A DNA stretch of 7,312 nt from SYAN01 sp964406345 (GCA_964406345.1 CAYORK010000034.1:1-7312), one strand, 5' to 3'. Shown: positions 1 to 5,459, numbered from the stretch's first letter. The notes: generated by a model not told the origin, from the sequence alone. A program made the numbers and translations.

Positions 1-103
1 CTTTGGCGGTATCTGGGATGACCAGCCCCGATGCGGTGGTGGTCTCAGCATCTAGCGGCTTGACTACGACTCGATCTTCGAGTGGCTTAATGGCGATGGC
101 CAT
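1..103 (-). CDS. groES: Co-chaperonin GroES (Cpn10), 5' part only
   Basis: GroES forms the heptameric lid that closes the GroEL folding chamber in the cytoplasm. Only the first 34 codons lie in the window; the gene runs off the left edge. The visible protein starts MAIAIKPLEDRVVV and continues through KPLDAETTTASGLVIPD to TAK. This is the classic GroES N-terminus: the conserved KPLxDRVVVK strand, then the start of the mobile loop (TTASGLVIPDTAKE in relatives) that contacts GroEL. The ATG at 103-101 is preceded by AAGGAG with a 7-nt gap, so the start is secure. The gene has its own promoter and a CIRCE operator upstream, implying heat-shock control by HrcA. groEL would be expected just outside the window, as is usual, but cannot be seen. 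Confidence 0.96.
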   Translation of the reverse strand, partial: MAIAIKPLEDRVVVKPLDAETTTASGLVIPDTAK

Positions 104-110
104 CGTTCTG

Positions 111-116
111 CTCCTT
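111..116 (-). promoter_or_regulatory. groES ribosome binding site
   Basis: AAGGAG on the minus strand lies 7 nt before the groES ATG. It is the best Shine-Dalgarno match in the window and fixes the start codon. Several other genes here have weak or no Shine-Dalgarno sequences, so this suggests strong translation of groES. Confidence 0.85.
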
Positions 117-147
117 CTTGATTCGGTTCTTTAGCTTGATTCGGTTC
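117..147 (-). repeat. 13-bp direct repeat in the groES leader
   Basis: The 13-mer GAACCGAATCAAG (minus strand) occurs twice, at 147-135 and 129-117, in phase 18 nt apart. A degraded relative (GAACGAACCAATGAACC region, about 162-146) lies just upstream. The repeats sit in the untranslated leader between CIRCE and the ribosome binding site. They contain no obvious promoter or hairpin. They could be a duplication in an unstructured A-rich leader or a binding site for an RNA-binding protein; the sequence does not say which. Confidence 0.6.
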
Positions 148-191
148 ATTGGTTCGTTCTTAGGTCTTTAGGGGTTATGCGGGGCCGGTGG

Positions 192-209
192 CAGTGCCGG
201 TTAGCACTG
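192..209 (-). other. Possible alternative hairpin sharing a CIRCE half-site
   Basis: On the minus strand CAGTGC (209-204) and GCACTG (197-192) are exact complements separated by 6 nt (TAACCG). The first arm is also the downstream half of the CIRCE element, so this stem and the CIRCE stem cannot form at once. There are therefore three related half-sites in a row. Whether the extra hairpin matters is unknown. Confidence 0.4.
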
Positions 210-227
210 TTAGCCCGAGAGTGCCAA
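201..227 (-). promoter_or_regulatory. CIRCE operator (HrcA binding site) of groES
   Basis: The minus strand reads TTGGCACTC, nine bases, then CAGTGCTAA. The CIRCE consensus is TTAGCACTC-N9-GAGTGCTAA, so 16 of 18 arm positions match and the 9-base spacer is exact. The mismatches are A to G at position 3 of the first arm and G to C at the first base of the second arm. Its upstream edge (227) falls at the transcription start predicted from the promoter at 261-233, the usual arrangement for repression by HrcA, the heat-sensitive repressor of groE and dnaK operons in many Gram-positive bacteria. The hrcA gene is not in this window. Confidence 0.9.
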
Positions 228-232
228 CGCGA

Positions 233-261
233 ACCCTAGGGGGCGTATTCCCGAAGCTCAA
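233..261 (-). promoter_or_regulatory. groES promoter (sigma70-like)
   Basis: On the minus strand TTGAGC (261-256) and TAGGGT (238-233) are separated by exactly 17 bp, matching the -35 and -10 boxes of a housekeeping sigma factor (TTGACA, TAnnnT). Transcription would begin near 226, at the first base or so of CIRCE, giving a leader of about 120 nt before the groES ATG. The -35 box lies 24 bases past the antitoxin stop codon. No convincing terminator separates the two genes, so some read-through from the toxin-antitoxin operon into groES is possible. Confidence 0.7.
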
Positions 262-284
262 ATCGGACCCTGAGCAGAAGGGGT

Positions 285-764
285 CTAGCGGGACCGCCTC
301 CGGGAGGGGGTCACCTGAGCCGAGACCTTCTTTGAGGTGCGGCGCTTGGCCACGCTCTTGGCCCGTGGTCTCATCTTTGCCGGCAGCTTTTTCTTGGCCC
401 TCTCAGCTTCGGCCCGAACCAACTTCCGTTCCATCTTCTTCTCATACTCAGAGTCGATCAACCTCTGCGAGACATCGTCAATATTGACCCGAATCTCGAG
501 TTCACCGCCAAGTGCCTCGATGTACTTTCGAAGAGTTCGAATCTCAACAGCATCAAACTTGCCGCGCTCGATTCGAGAGACATTTGATTGATCAATCTTC
601 AACTTCTTGGCCATCTCCTTTTGAGTGAGTCTTCTAACCTGACGAAGTTCAGCGAGCTTTACACCATCCATGGCAGCCTGCATCATCTTCATGTACTTTG
701 CGACTCGCTTTTCATTTACAGGAATCTCTTTGCGAATCTCATCCCAACTCACCCATTCACTCAT
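285..764 (-). CDS. XRE-family antitoxin (HigA-type) with long basic tail
   Basis: This is the likely antitoxin partner of the gene just upstream: it should bind and neutralise the toxin and repress the shared operon. The 159-aa protein has a helix-turn-helix at about residues 46-68 (LTQKEMAKKLKIDQSNVSRI, then ERG), followed by the YIEALGGELEIRV segment at 81-93 that is typical of Xre/HigA antitoxins paired with Gp49-like toxins. I chose the ATG at 764 (MSEWVSW) rather than an in-frame ATG at 791. The 764 start overlaps the toxin stop by 8 nt (ATGAGTGA) and has GAAGGG about 9 nt upstream. From about residue 108 to the end the protein is a Lys/Arg-rich tail (roughly 22 of 52 residues basic), some 50 residues beyond the normal length of about 100 aa for this family. 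The tail resembles histone-H1/Hup-like DNA-binding tails. The family call is firm; the role of the tail is unknown. Confidence 0.88.
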   Translation of the reverse strand: MSEWVSWDEIRKEIPVNEKRVAKYMKMMQAAMDGVKLAELRQVRRLTQKEMAKKLKIDQSNVSRIERGKFDAVEIRTLRKYIEALGGELEIRVNIDDVSQRLIDSEYEKKMERKLVRAEAERAKKKLPAKMRPRAKSVAKRRTSKKVSAQVTPSRRRSR

Positions 765-1113
765 CGAAGAAATCCCTTCTACCTTTACCATGTTTCACGA
801 ATCTGGCCTCGGCAAGCTTTATGTGTGAGGGGTACCAGTCCCTCCACCGACCCTTCTTATCTCCAGCAACCAAGATCACGGCTCGACGGGAATTATCAAA
901 GGCAAATAGACAGCGGATGGTCGTACCTATCGGTCTCAACTCCTTCAAATTTCTCACTGTTGACCCTTTCACATGATCTACAAAAGGTCTGCCTAACAAT
1001 GGCCCCTTCTGCTTCAACTCATTGATAGCGGCAGCGACTTTTTCCCGTTCCGAATCACTCAAGTGCAAATACCACTCTTCCACTGCGGTATGAAGCACAA
1101 CCTTCCAAGCCAT
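757..1113 (-). CDS. HigB/RelE-superfamily toxin (phage Gp49-like)
   Basis: This 118-aa protein is a probable translation-inhibiting toxin of the Gp49/HigB branch of the RelE superfamily, whose known members cleave mRNA at the ribosome. The diagnostic segments are in order: an N-terminal helix pair (VEEWYLHLSDSEREKVAAAI, 11-30), GPLLGRPFVDHVKGS (37-51), NLKELRP (55-61), CLFAFD (68-73), and LVAGDKKGRWRDWY (81-94) with its basic and aromatic residues. Length and order match actinobacterial toxins such as the Rv2022c/Rv3182 type. It is the first gene of the module and its stop overlaps the antitoxin start by 8 nt, suggesting translational coupling. The ATG at 1113 has no Shine-Dalgarno sequence and lies 5 nt after a palindromic operator, so the mRNA is probably leaderless. 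No frameshift or missing core segment is seen, so it looks intact; activity is inferred. Confidence 0.9.
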   Translation of the reverse strand: MAWKVVLHTAVEEWYLHLSDSEREKVAAAINELKQKGPLLGRPFVDHVKGSTVRNLKELRPIGTTIRCLFAFDNSRRAVILVAGDKKGRWRDWYPSHIKLAEARFVKHGKGRRDFFDE

Positions 1114-1118
1114 CCAAT

Positions 1119-1146
1119 CACAATATGCGTTCTAGCGCATATTGTG
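1119..1146. promoter_or_regulatory. Perfect palindromic operator of the toxin-antitoxin operon
   Basis: CACAATATGCG at 1119-1129 and CGCATATTGTG at 1136-1146 are perfect 11-bp inverted repeats around a 6-bp spacer (TTCTAG). It lies directly before the toxin start and overlaps the likely promoter. That is where a dimeric Xre antitoxin would bind for autorepression. A stem this AT-rich, followed by no T-run and placed at a 5' end, is not a terminator. The symmetry is seen directly; the identity of the binder is inferred. Confidence 0.85.
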
Positions 1147-1150
1147 CCAC
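1120..1150 (-). promoter_or_regulatory. Likely toxin-antitoxin promoter, leaderless start
   Basis: Within the operator the minus strand carries TATTGT at 1125-1120, a TAnnnT-type -10 box that would place transcription initiation at or within a base or two of the toxin ATG at 1113. A -35-like GTGGCA lies at 1150-1145, 19 bp from that -10 box and 17 bp from the alternative CATATT at 1127-1122. The match is moderate. Either choice gives a leader of zero to a few bases, agreeing with the absence of a ribosome binding site. Confidence 0.5.
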
Positions 1151-1192
1151 GGAACAGAACTGCTTGTGAAGTAGGTGTTGCTGTGAATTACT

Positions 1193-2812
1193 TCAAGCGC
1201 GCTTCTTGAAACCCTTAGGGCACTTAGGCGACTTACCGGTGACCTTCTTAACCGCACTTCCTTTGACGCAAGAGATCGTCTTCTTCGAACCAGGCTTCAC
1301 AACCTTATTCGGGGTTGCCACCACCGTGGGTGTGGGAGTGGGCGTCGCAGAGGCCGTCGGAGTTGGCGTCGGCTTTGGCTGCGAGATCGCTACCTCGATC
1401 GTCGGATTCGAGAAAGTGAAATTCTTAGCAGAGATGAAGAGCCAGCCATCGCGCTCTCCTGAGGCCGTGGTCGAGATGTTCTGCTCTTTATCGCCATAGG
1501 TAACCGAGACCACCGCTTCGATCGGAGCGTTAGAGAAACCATAGAGACATCGTGCGGCATCAGATCGAAGGACCAAGTCATAGTTTCCTTTGACCAGATT
1601 CCCATCCTTGTCCCGATGCAAACCTCCCACCGCATACTTCAATCGACCGTTGACGAACTTTGGCGCGAATTTGTCGTACATCACCGCATTCGTCGTCACG
1701 ACACCCATCAATCGGCTCTTGTCAGCAAGGCACTTCTCACCTTGAGAACCAAATGTCTGCACCACCCAGAGCGACATGTCACCGACGGCCTGATCATTAG
1801 TGAAAGGTTTGATCTTCTCCAGGATTGGAAAGAAGCCATCCGAACCTCGATATCCGACCATTCGAGCAGAGTTGTTCGGCAACTCCACATCGGGATTGAT
1901 CGTTACCTTCCTGATCTCCGAATCCGGAACCATCGCTTCTACCGATTGGACATTGACTGCATTCCCACCGATCACAAGTCGATTGATTCCTTCGGAATAC
2001 TTCGAGACAGCAAAATCGACATCAGTAAGGCGACCACCGAGCCATCCGGTCAGTGAATCCGGAATTCTTGCTGTGACGCGGGAACCTGTATTCGGCGACC
2101 ATCTTGCCTTCGTGGCTTTTCCTAAGCGGTCTTGCCAGACGTCATAGACAGTGAATGCAAGGGTGTTCTTCTTCTTTCCTGTCGTCGGATCAGTGGAGGC
2201 GATGCTTTGAACGACTTGCTCGGTATAGATACCTTCAACTGAAGTGAATGGCTCCACCCGAAGATCGAAGGTCCTGAATTCGACTTGACCTCGACTTACA
2301 GGGACTTCAGCCAATTCGAGTACAGCCTGCACTGCGTAATCTCCAGTACCACCTGCATGCTTGACCGACGACTTCCAAAGACCGATCGATCCTCCATACG
2401 GGTAGCCAATGCTTGGAATTGCCTCATGAGTTGGAGCGAAGACACTCCTTACGAATTCAGATTTCTGCCATTGACCGCCGGGCTCTCGAAACTCCACTGA
2501 CTCAACGCAGAAAGTCGCTTTAGGTTCAGAGCAGGGTGGAAGGACGACAGTGCCGAAAATCGCGTTGGTCGGAGTCGAAACGAGTTCACAGTCACCGACT
2601 CCCCAGTCCGGACAATTGAAAGTATTGCCACCATAGGTATCCGTCGAATCCGGCACCCTGACGCCAAGGTGAGACGGATAGGCAAACCAACTCTCGGTGA
2701 TGTAGACCTTCCAGTCCTTTTCAGCCGCAGTACCGGGCGAGGCGATCACTCCACCTAGGAGAACGAGCGAAAGAAAAGTGATGAGGAAAGTGCGTTTCAC
2801 GGGGTGCATCAT
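1193..2812 (-). CDS. Exported protein of unknown function with Pro/Thr linker and cysteine-paired basic tail
   Basis: I do not recognise the main domain. The 539-aa protein begins with a signal peptide: basic MMHPVKR, a hydrophobic core at about 9-24, and likely cleavage after residue 30 (TAA|EKDW). The mature body, about 31-477, is rich in beta-strand-like segments, with cysteine pairs at CPDWGVGDC and CSEPKATFC near its start and single cysteines later (EKCLAD, RCLYGF), suggesting extracellular disulfides. Residues 479-505 form a Pro/Thr-rich linker. The last 30 residues make a separate module, KTISCVKGSAVKKVTG followed by SPKCPKGFKKRA, with two cysteines and many lysines. I recall similar tails on many exported proteins of freshwater Actinobacteria, where a surface-attachment role is plausible but unproven. 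The start is uncertain: neither the tandem ATGs (2812, 2809) nor the in-frame GTG at 2800 (which would give MKRTFL) has a clear Shine-Dalgarno sequence. It lies 33 nt after tsaD with no terminator between, so co-transcription is likely. Confidence 0.8.
   Translation of the reverse strand: MMHPVKRTFLITFLSLVLLGGVIASPGTAAEKDWKVYITESWFAYPSHLGVRVPDSTDTYGGNTFNCPDWGVGDCELVSTPTNAIFGTVVLPPCSEPKATFCVESVEFREPGGQWQKSEFVRSVFAPTHEAIPSIGYPYGGSIGLWKSSVKHAGGTGDYAVQAVLELAEVPVSRGQVEFRTFDLRVEPFTSVEGIYTEQVVQSIASTDPTTGKKKNTLAFTVYDVWQDRLGKATKARWSPNTGSRVTARIPDSLTGWLGGRLTDVDFAVSKYSEGINRLVIGGNAVNVQSVEAMVPDSEIRKVTINPDVELPNNSARMVGYRGSDGFFPILEKIKPFTNDQAVGDMSLWVVQTFGSQGEKCLADKSRLMGVVTTNAVMYDKFAPKFVNGRLKYAVGGLHRDKDGNLVKGNYDLVLRSDAARCLYGFSNAPIEAVVSVTYGDKEQNISTTASGERDGWLFISAKNFTFSNPTIEVAISQPKPTPTPTASATPTPTPTVVATPNKVVKPGSKKTISCVKGSAVKKVTGKSPKCPKGFKKRA
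1325..1372 (-). repeat. Coding tandem repeat: Pro-Thr linker
   Basis: Codons 481-496 of the exported protein encode alternating Pro-Thr, interrupted once by Ala-Ser-Ala, producing an imperfect 6-bp DNA repeat. Such linkers are extended, often glycosylated spacers between an exported domain and a terminal module. The tract may vary in length between strains. Confidence 0.7.
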
Positions 2813-2845
2813 GCCCGCTTCATGAGAAGAAGTGAAGGAAGCCCA

Positions 2846-3895
2846 TCACCATGTGACGAGTGAGACTGGCGCAGAACTATCGGCCGCGATCCCACGACGA
2901 GAAGGAGCAATGCCATCAGAAACTAGGGTCGCGCCCAGGGCTGCGACCATCGCGCCATTATCGGTGCAAAGAATCGCTGGTGGGATCCGTACTTCGACTC
3001 CTGCACTCTCCGCTCTTGCCATTGCCATCTCGCGAAGACGGGAATTCGCCGCAACTCCACCGCCAATAAGAAGTGAATCGATCCCAGTCTCTCTGCACGC
3101 ATCGAGCGCTTTCATCGTCAAGACGTCAACGACTGCCTCTTGGAATGAAGCTGCAACATCGGCGCGAAGGTAATCTGGCGTGGCCTTGAGATAACGAGAT
3201 ACCGCTGTCTTCAGACCCGAGAACGAGAAATCGAAACGATGATCTTCCTGATCCTTCGCTGCAGTCATTCCCCGCGGGAATTCGATCGTCACCTTTCCAC
3301 TCTTGGCTTCGCGATCGATCAATGGACCACCAGGAAATCCAAGTCCCAAGATCCTCGCAATCTTGTCGAAAGCCTCCCCTGCCGCATCATCAAGCGTTCG
3401 CCCCATCGCCTCGAATGACGAGGAGAGTCGATCTACTTTGAGGATCGATGAGTGACCGCCGCTGACAAGAAGCGCTATCGATGGTCGAAATTCCTTCTCA
3501 TGGGTCAAGAGATCGACCGCCACATGTGATGCAAGGTGATTGACACCGTAGAGCGGCTTATCCAAAGCAAGCGCCAATCCATTGGCAGCAGAGACACCGA
3601 CCAGGAGCGCACCAACGAGTCCAGGCCCTGCCGTCACTGCGATCGCATCAAGATCATCGAACGCGACGCTCGCTTCCTTCGTCGCGCGCTCGATTGCAGG
3701 CCAGATCGCCTCCAAATGAGCCCTACTTGCGATCTCCGGTACGACGCCGCCGAATCGCTCATGTTCATCGACGCTCGATGCGATGACATTGGCGAGTAAT
3801 CGACGACCTGCGACGATTCCGACCGCGGTCTCATCACACGATGTCTCGATACCGAGGACAAGAGGTTGGCTTGAAAAACTCTGCGAGGAGATCAC
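2846..3895 (-). CDS. tsaD: tRNA N6-threonylcarbamoyladenosine transferase TsaD
   Basis: TsaD transfers the threonylcarbamoyl group from L-threonylcarbamoyl-AMP to A37 of ANN-decoding tRNAs, acting with TsaB and TsaE in the cytoplasm. The 349-aa protein is full length. Visible motifs are LGIETSCDETAVGIV (14-28), GGVVPEIASRAHL (49-61), GPGLVGALLVG (90-100), the metal-binding pair H120/H124 in NHLASH, SGGHS (145-149), LDDAAGEAFDK (169-179), FSFSGLKTA (223-231), GGGVAAN (278-284) and the third metal ligand D312 in TDNGAM. The start is GTG at 3895, overlapping the rimI stop by 4 nt (GTGA), with AGGTG upstream as a modest ribosome site. An N-terminal extension of about 10 residues (ISSQSFSSQP) precedes the conserved LVLGIETS. 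All key residues are present, so activity is expected. Old names are Gcp and YgjD. Confidence 0.97.
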   Translation of the reverse strand: MISSQSFSSQPLVLGIETSCDETAVGIVAGRRLLANVIASSVDEHERFGGVVPEIASRAHLEAIWPAIERATKEASVAFDDLDAIAVTAGPGLVGALLVGVSAANGLALALDKPLYGVNHLASHVAVDLLTHEKEFRPSIALLVSGGHSSILKVDRLSSSFEAMGRTLDDAAGEAFDKIARILGLGFPGGPLIDREAKSGKVTIEFPRGMTAAKDQEDHRFDFSFSGLKTAVSRYLKATPDYLRADVAASFQEAVVDVLTMKALDACRETGIDSLLIGGGVAANSRLREMAMARAESAGVEVRIPPAILCTDNGAMVAALGATLVSDGIAPSRRGIAADSSAPVSLVTW

Positions 3896-4350
3896 TCAAC
3901 ACCTACTGACTTACTCATCACGATCGCATCCATACCGGGCGCGTAGTAATCCTTGCGGACTCGCACCTCGCGATATCCGAGTGATTCGTAGAGCGGTCTT
4001 GCTTCAGTATTTCCCACTCGCATCTCCAGGAGGAATTCGCTCGCTCCTTGATCCTTCGCCCATCGCTCAAGCCGTGCCATCAGGCGCCTTGCGATCCCTT
4101 GTCTTCGAAACTTCTCCACCACGGCAACGGTATGGATATCTGCGCTCTCTCCACTCACTGCGATTCCGCCATAGCCGACGATCTCTCCCGAGGCCACATC
4201 ACCATCGATTGCGCCGATATAGAGTCGTCGCGTACCACCCAACTCTTCCTTCACTTGCGCGAGAGACCATGCCTCCTTGGTGAAGATCTCCTTCTCCAAT
4301 TCGAAGATTGCGACCGCATCAACAAGGGTGAGATTTCGATAGCTGATCAT
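3892..4350 (-). CDS. rimI: RimI-family ribosomal protein N-acetyltransferase
   Basis: RimI is a GNAT-fold enzyme that transfers acetyl from acetyl-CoA to protein N-termini; ribosomal protein S18 is the known target in Escherichia coli, and the range may be wider in Actinobacteria. The 152-aa protein shows the acetyl-CoA loop RRQGIA (82-87) after strand HTVAVVEKF, and the RimI signature EMRVGNTEARPLYESLGY (109-126), with candidate catalytic E109 and Y121 by analogy with the E. coli enzyme. It ends in the expected DYYAPGMDAIVM segment, where family members commonly have an acidic residue in place of M140. The ATG at 4350 overlaps the tsaB stop by 4 nt (ATGA), and its stop overlaps the tsaD GTG. 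Its position between tsaB and tsaD is the standard actinobacterial arrangement and supports rimI over a generic acetyltransferase. Confidence 0.93.
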   Translation of the reverse strand: MISYRNLTLVDAVAIFELEKEIFTKEAWSLAQVKEELGGTRRLYIGAIDGDVASGEIVGYGGIAVSGESADIHTVAVVEKFRRQGIARRLMARLERWAKDQGASEFLLEMRVGNTEARPLYESLGYREVRVRKDYYAPGMDAIVMSKSVGVE

Positions 4351-4946
4351 CGTCGCTCACTCGTCGGTACAGCATCGGGCTTTCGCAGATACATCGGCTC
4401 GTGGACGTTATCTGCCCATTCACTGACTGCGAGAAGGAAGAGCGGATGGGGATAGATCAAGTCGATATCTGCCTCAAAACCATACTTCTCTGCACCTTCC
4501 CCATAGACCGGAAGTCCAAGCGCCCTCACTTCATCAGGAAGAGAGACCTCTGGCATGCCAATCCTTTTTCCTGATTCGTATCTCGCCCAATAGACCTCTT
4601 TTCGTCGCGCATCCGTTGCGACGATGTACTCGCCCTTCACTCCACTGACGATCCCATCCAAAGAGCAGACTCCTGCGATCGGGATCCTCCTTGCATGTGC
4701 GAAGACTTTGGCGAATGTGATGCCGGCACGAAGACCGGTGAAGGGACCTGGTCCCATACCGACGACGACCTGGGTGATCTCTTTCCCTGCACCACGCGCC
4801 ACCTCGATCGCACCTTCGACGAGACGAGGTAACGCCTCGCCATGTTCGGTCGCACCATCGTGACGGCCAGCAAAGAGTGGGATCGCGCCATCGAAGAGTC
4901 CAACCGAGGTGCGCGAGGTGGCGGTATCGATCACAAGAGATGTCAT
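4347..4946 (-). CDS. tsaB: t6A biosynthesis protein TsaB
   Basis: TsaB is the inactive ASKHA-fold paralogue that dimerises with TsaD and, together with TsaE, supports t6A formation on tRNA. The 199-aa protein has the expected N-terminal strand LVIDTATSRTSVGLFDG (4-20), then HGEALPRLVEGAI (35-47), VVGMGPGPFTGLRAGITFAK (61-80), the DARRKEVYWARY segment (112-123) and a C-terminal PMYLRKPDAV (184-193), all typical of YeaZ/TsaB. It lacks TsaD's metal-binding histidines, as expected for this family. Length is near the usual 200-230 aa. The ATG at 4946 overlaps the tsaE stop by 4 nt (ATGA), so translational coupling fixes the start. Confidence 0.96.
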   Translation of the reverse strand: MTSLVIDTATSRTSVGLFDGAIPLFAGRHDGATEHGEALPRLVEGAIEVARGAGKEITQVVVGMGPGPFTGLRAGITFAKVFAHARRIPIAGVCSLDGIVSGVKGEYIVATDARRKEVYWARYESGKRIGMPEVSLPDEVRALGLPVYGEGAEKYGFEADIDLIYPHPLFLLAVSEWADNVHEPMYLRKPDAVPTSERR

Positions 4947-5380
4947 CGCTTCGAGATCAAAACCTTCCGCGCATCGTCACCATCAGTTGGAGAGAAATCG
5001 ATCTCAACGAGGTGATAACTCTCTGCCAAGCGTGCTACGAGATCACTTCCCCATTCGATGACGATGATCGCATCCTCGCGGTTCGTATCGAGGTCGAGAT
5101 CGTCGAATTCCAACACGCCCTTCTTGGTATCCAGAAGACGATAGGCGTCGACATGGACCAGTGGTGGATTCGACTTATGGATTCGTGAGATCACGAATGT
5201 GGGAGATGAGAGATCATCAAGTCCGAGGGCTCGCCCGATACCTTGTGTGAAGGTGGTCTTTCCAGCACCTAACTCACCCTTCAAGACGACGAGATCGCCC
5301 GCCTTCAAGGACCGACCGAATTCCTCACCGAGTGCGAGCATCTCTTCCCGGGTCGCGGCGATCTTCTCTTTCCGATCCAT
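4943..5380 (-). CDS. tsaE: t6A biosynthesis ATPase TsaE
   Basis: TsaE is a small P-loop ATPase that binds the TsaB-TsaD complex and is needed for its turnover. I start the protein at the ATG at 5380 (MDRKEK), giving 145 aa, the normal family length. An in-frame ATG at 5452 would place the start upstream of, and the coding region through, a strong terminator hairpin, so it is rejected. Motifs are the Walker A GELGAGKTT (35-43), SPTFVIS (59-65), the HVDAYRL aspartate motif (76-82) and VIEWGS (107-112). It is the first gene of a four-gene coupled cluster. The start lies only about 16 nt after the terminator's T-run, leaving little space for a promoter. The TAGAGT at 5393-5388 could serve as a -10 box for a nearly leaderless transcript, but no good -35 is visible. 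TsaC, which makes the activated intermediate, is not in the window. Confidence 0.95.
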   Translation of the reverse strand: MDRKEKIAATREEMLALGEEFGRSLKAGDLVVLKGELGAGKTTFTQGIGRALGLDDLSSPTFVISRIHKSNPPLVHVDAYRLLDTKKGVLEFDDLDLDTNREDAIIVIEWGSDLVARLAESYHLVEIDFSPTDGDDARKVLISKR

Positions 5381-5395
5381 AGCATCAACTCTAGT

Positions 5396-5437
5396 TACAA
5401 AAAGAACCGGGGACCTAGGTTTCCCTAGATCCCCGGT
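5396..5437 (-). terminator. Intrinsic terminator after the exported hydrolase gene
   Basis: The minus strand forms ACCGGGGA, one mismatch, CTAGG, a 4-nt loop, CCTAG, the mismatch partner, then TCCCCGGT: 13 base pairs with one internal mismatch. It is followed by TCTTTTTGT. The T-run lies on the minus-strand side, so it ends transcripts of the gene whose stop is at 5509 and insulates tsaE. The opposite side lacks a T-run, so it is not bidirectional. Confidence 0.9.
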
Positions 5438-5459
5438 CTTCGATCGGTTCAATCTCTTT

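Noticed and set aside
266..285. GACCC/GGGTC stem after the antitoxin gene as a terminator
   Set aside because: Only 5 bp with a 10-nt loop, no T-run follows, and it abuts the groES -35 box.
765..791. Earlier antitoxin start at 791
   Set aside because: The ATG at 764 has a Shine-Dalgarno-like GAAGGG at a good distance and an 8-nt overlap with the toxin stop; the extra nine residues (MVKVEGISS) lie within the toxin coding region.
588..1025. Plus-strand open frame of 145 codons opposite the toxin-antitoxin genes
   Set aside because: It is antisense to two genes with clear protein-family motifs, and its translation has no domain features.
1167..1195. 7-bp inverted repeat (TGAAGTA/TACTTCA) after the exported-protein stop as a terminator
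   Set aside because: The stem is AT-rich with a 15-nt loop and no following T-run, so it is too weak to support termination.
1325..1372. Tandem GGTGTGGGAGTGG-like repeats as a non-coding or CRISPR-like array
   Set aside because: They are fully explained by Pro-Thr codons in the linker of the exported protein; units are 6 bp without spacers.
2809..2823. Four-codon upstream reading frame (ATG AAG CGG GCA TGA) before the exported-protein start
   Set aside because: It overlaps the tandem ATGs and lacks a ribosome site; likely chance, although a coupling role cannot be excluded.
5381..5452. N-terminal extension of TsaE to an ATG at 5452 (169 aa)
   Set aside because: The extension would be encoded by the terminator hairpin itself and has no counterpart in the normal-length family; the ATG at 5380 gives the expected 145 aa.
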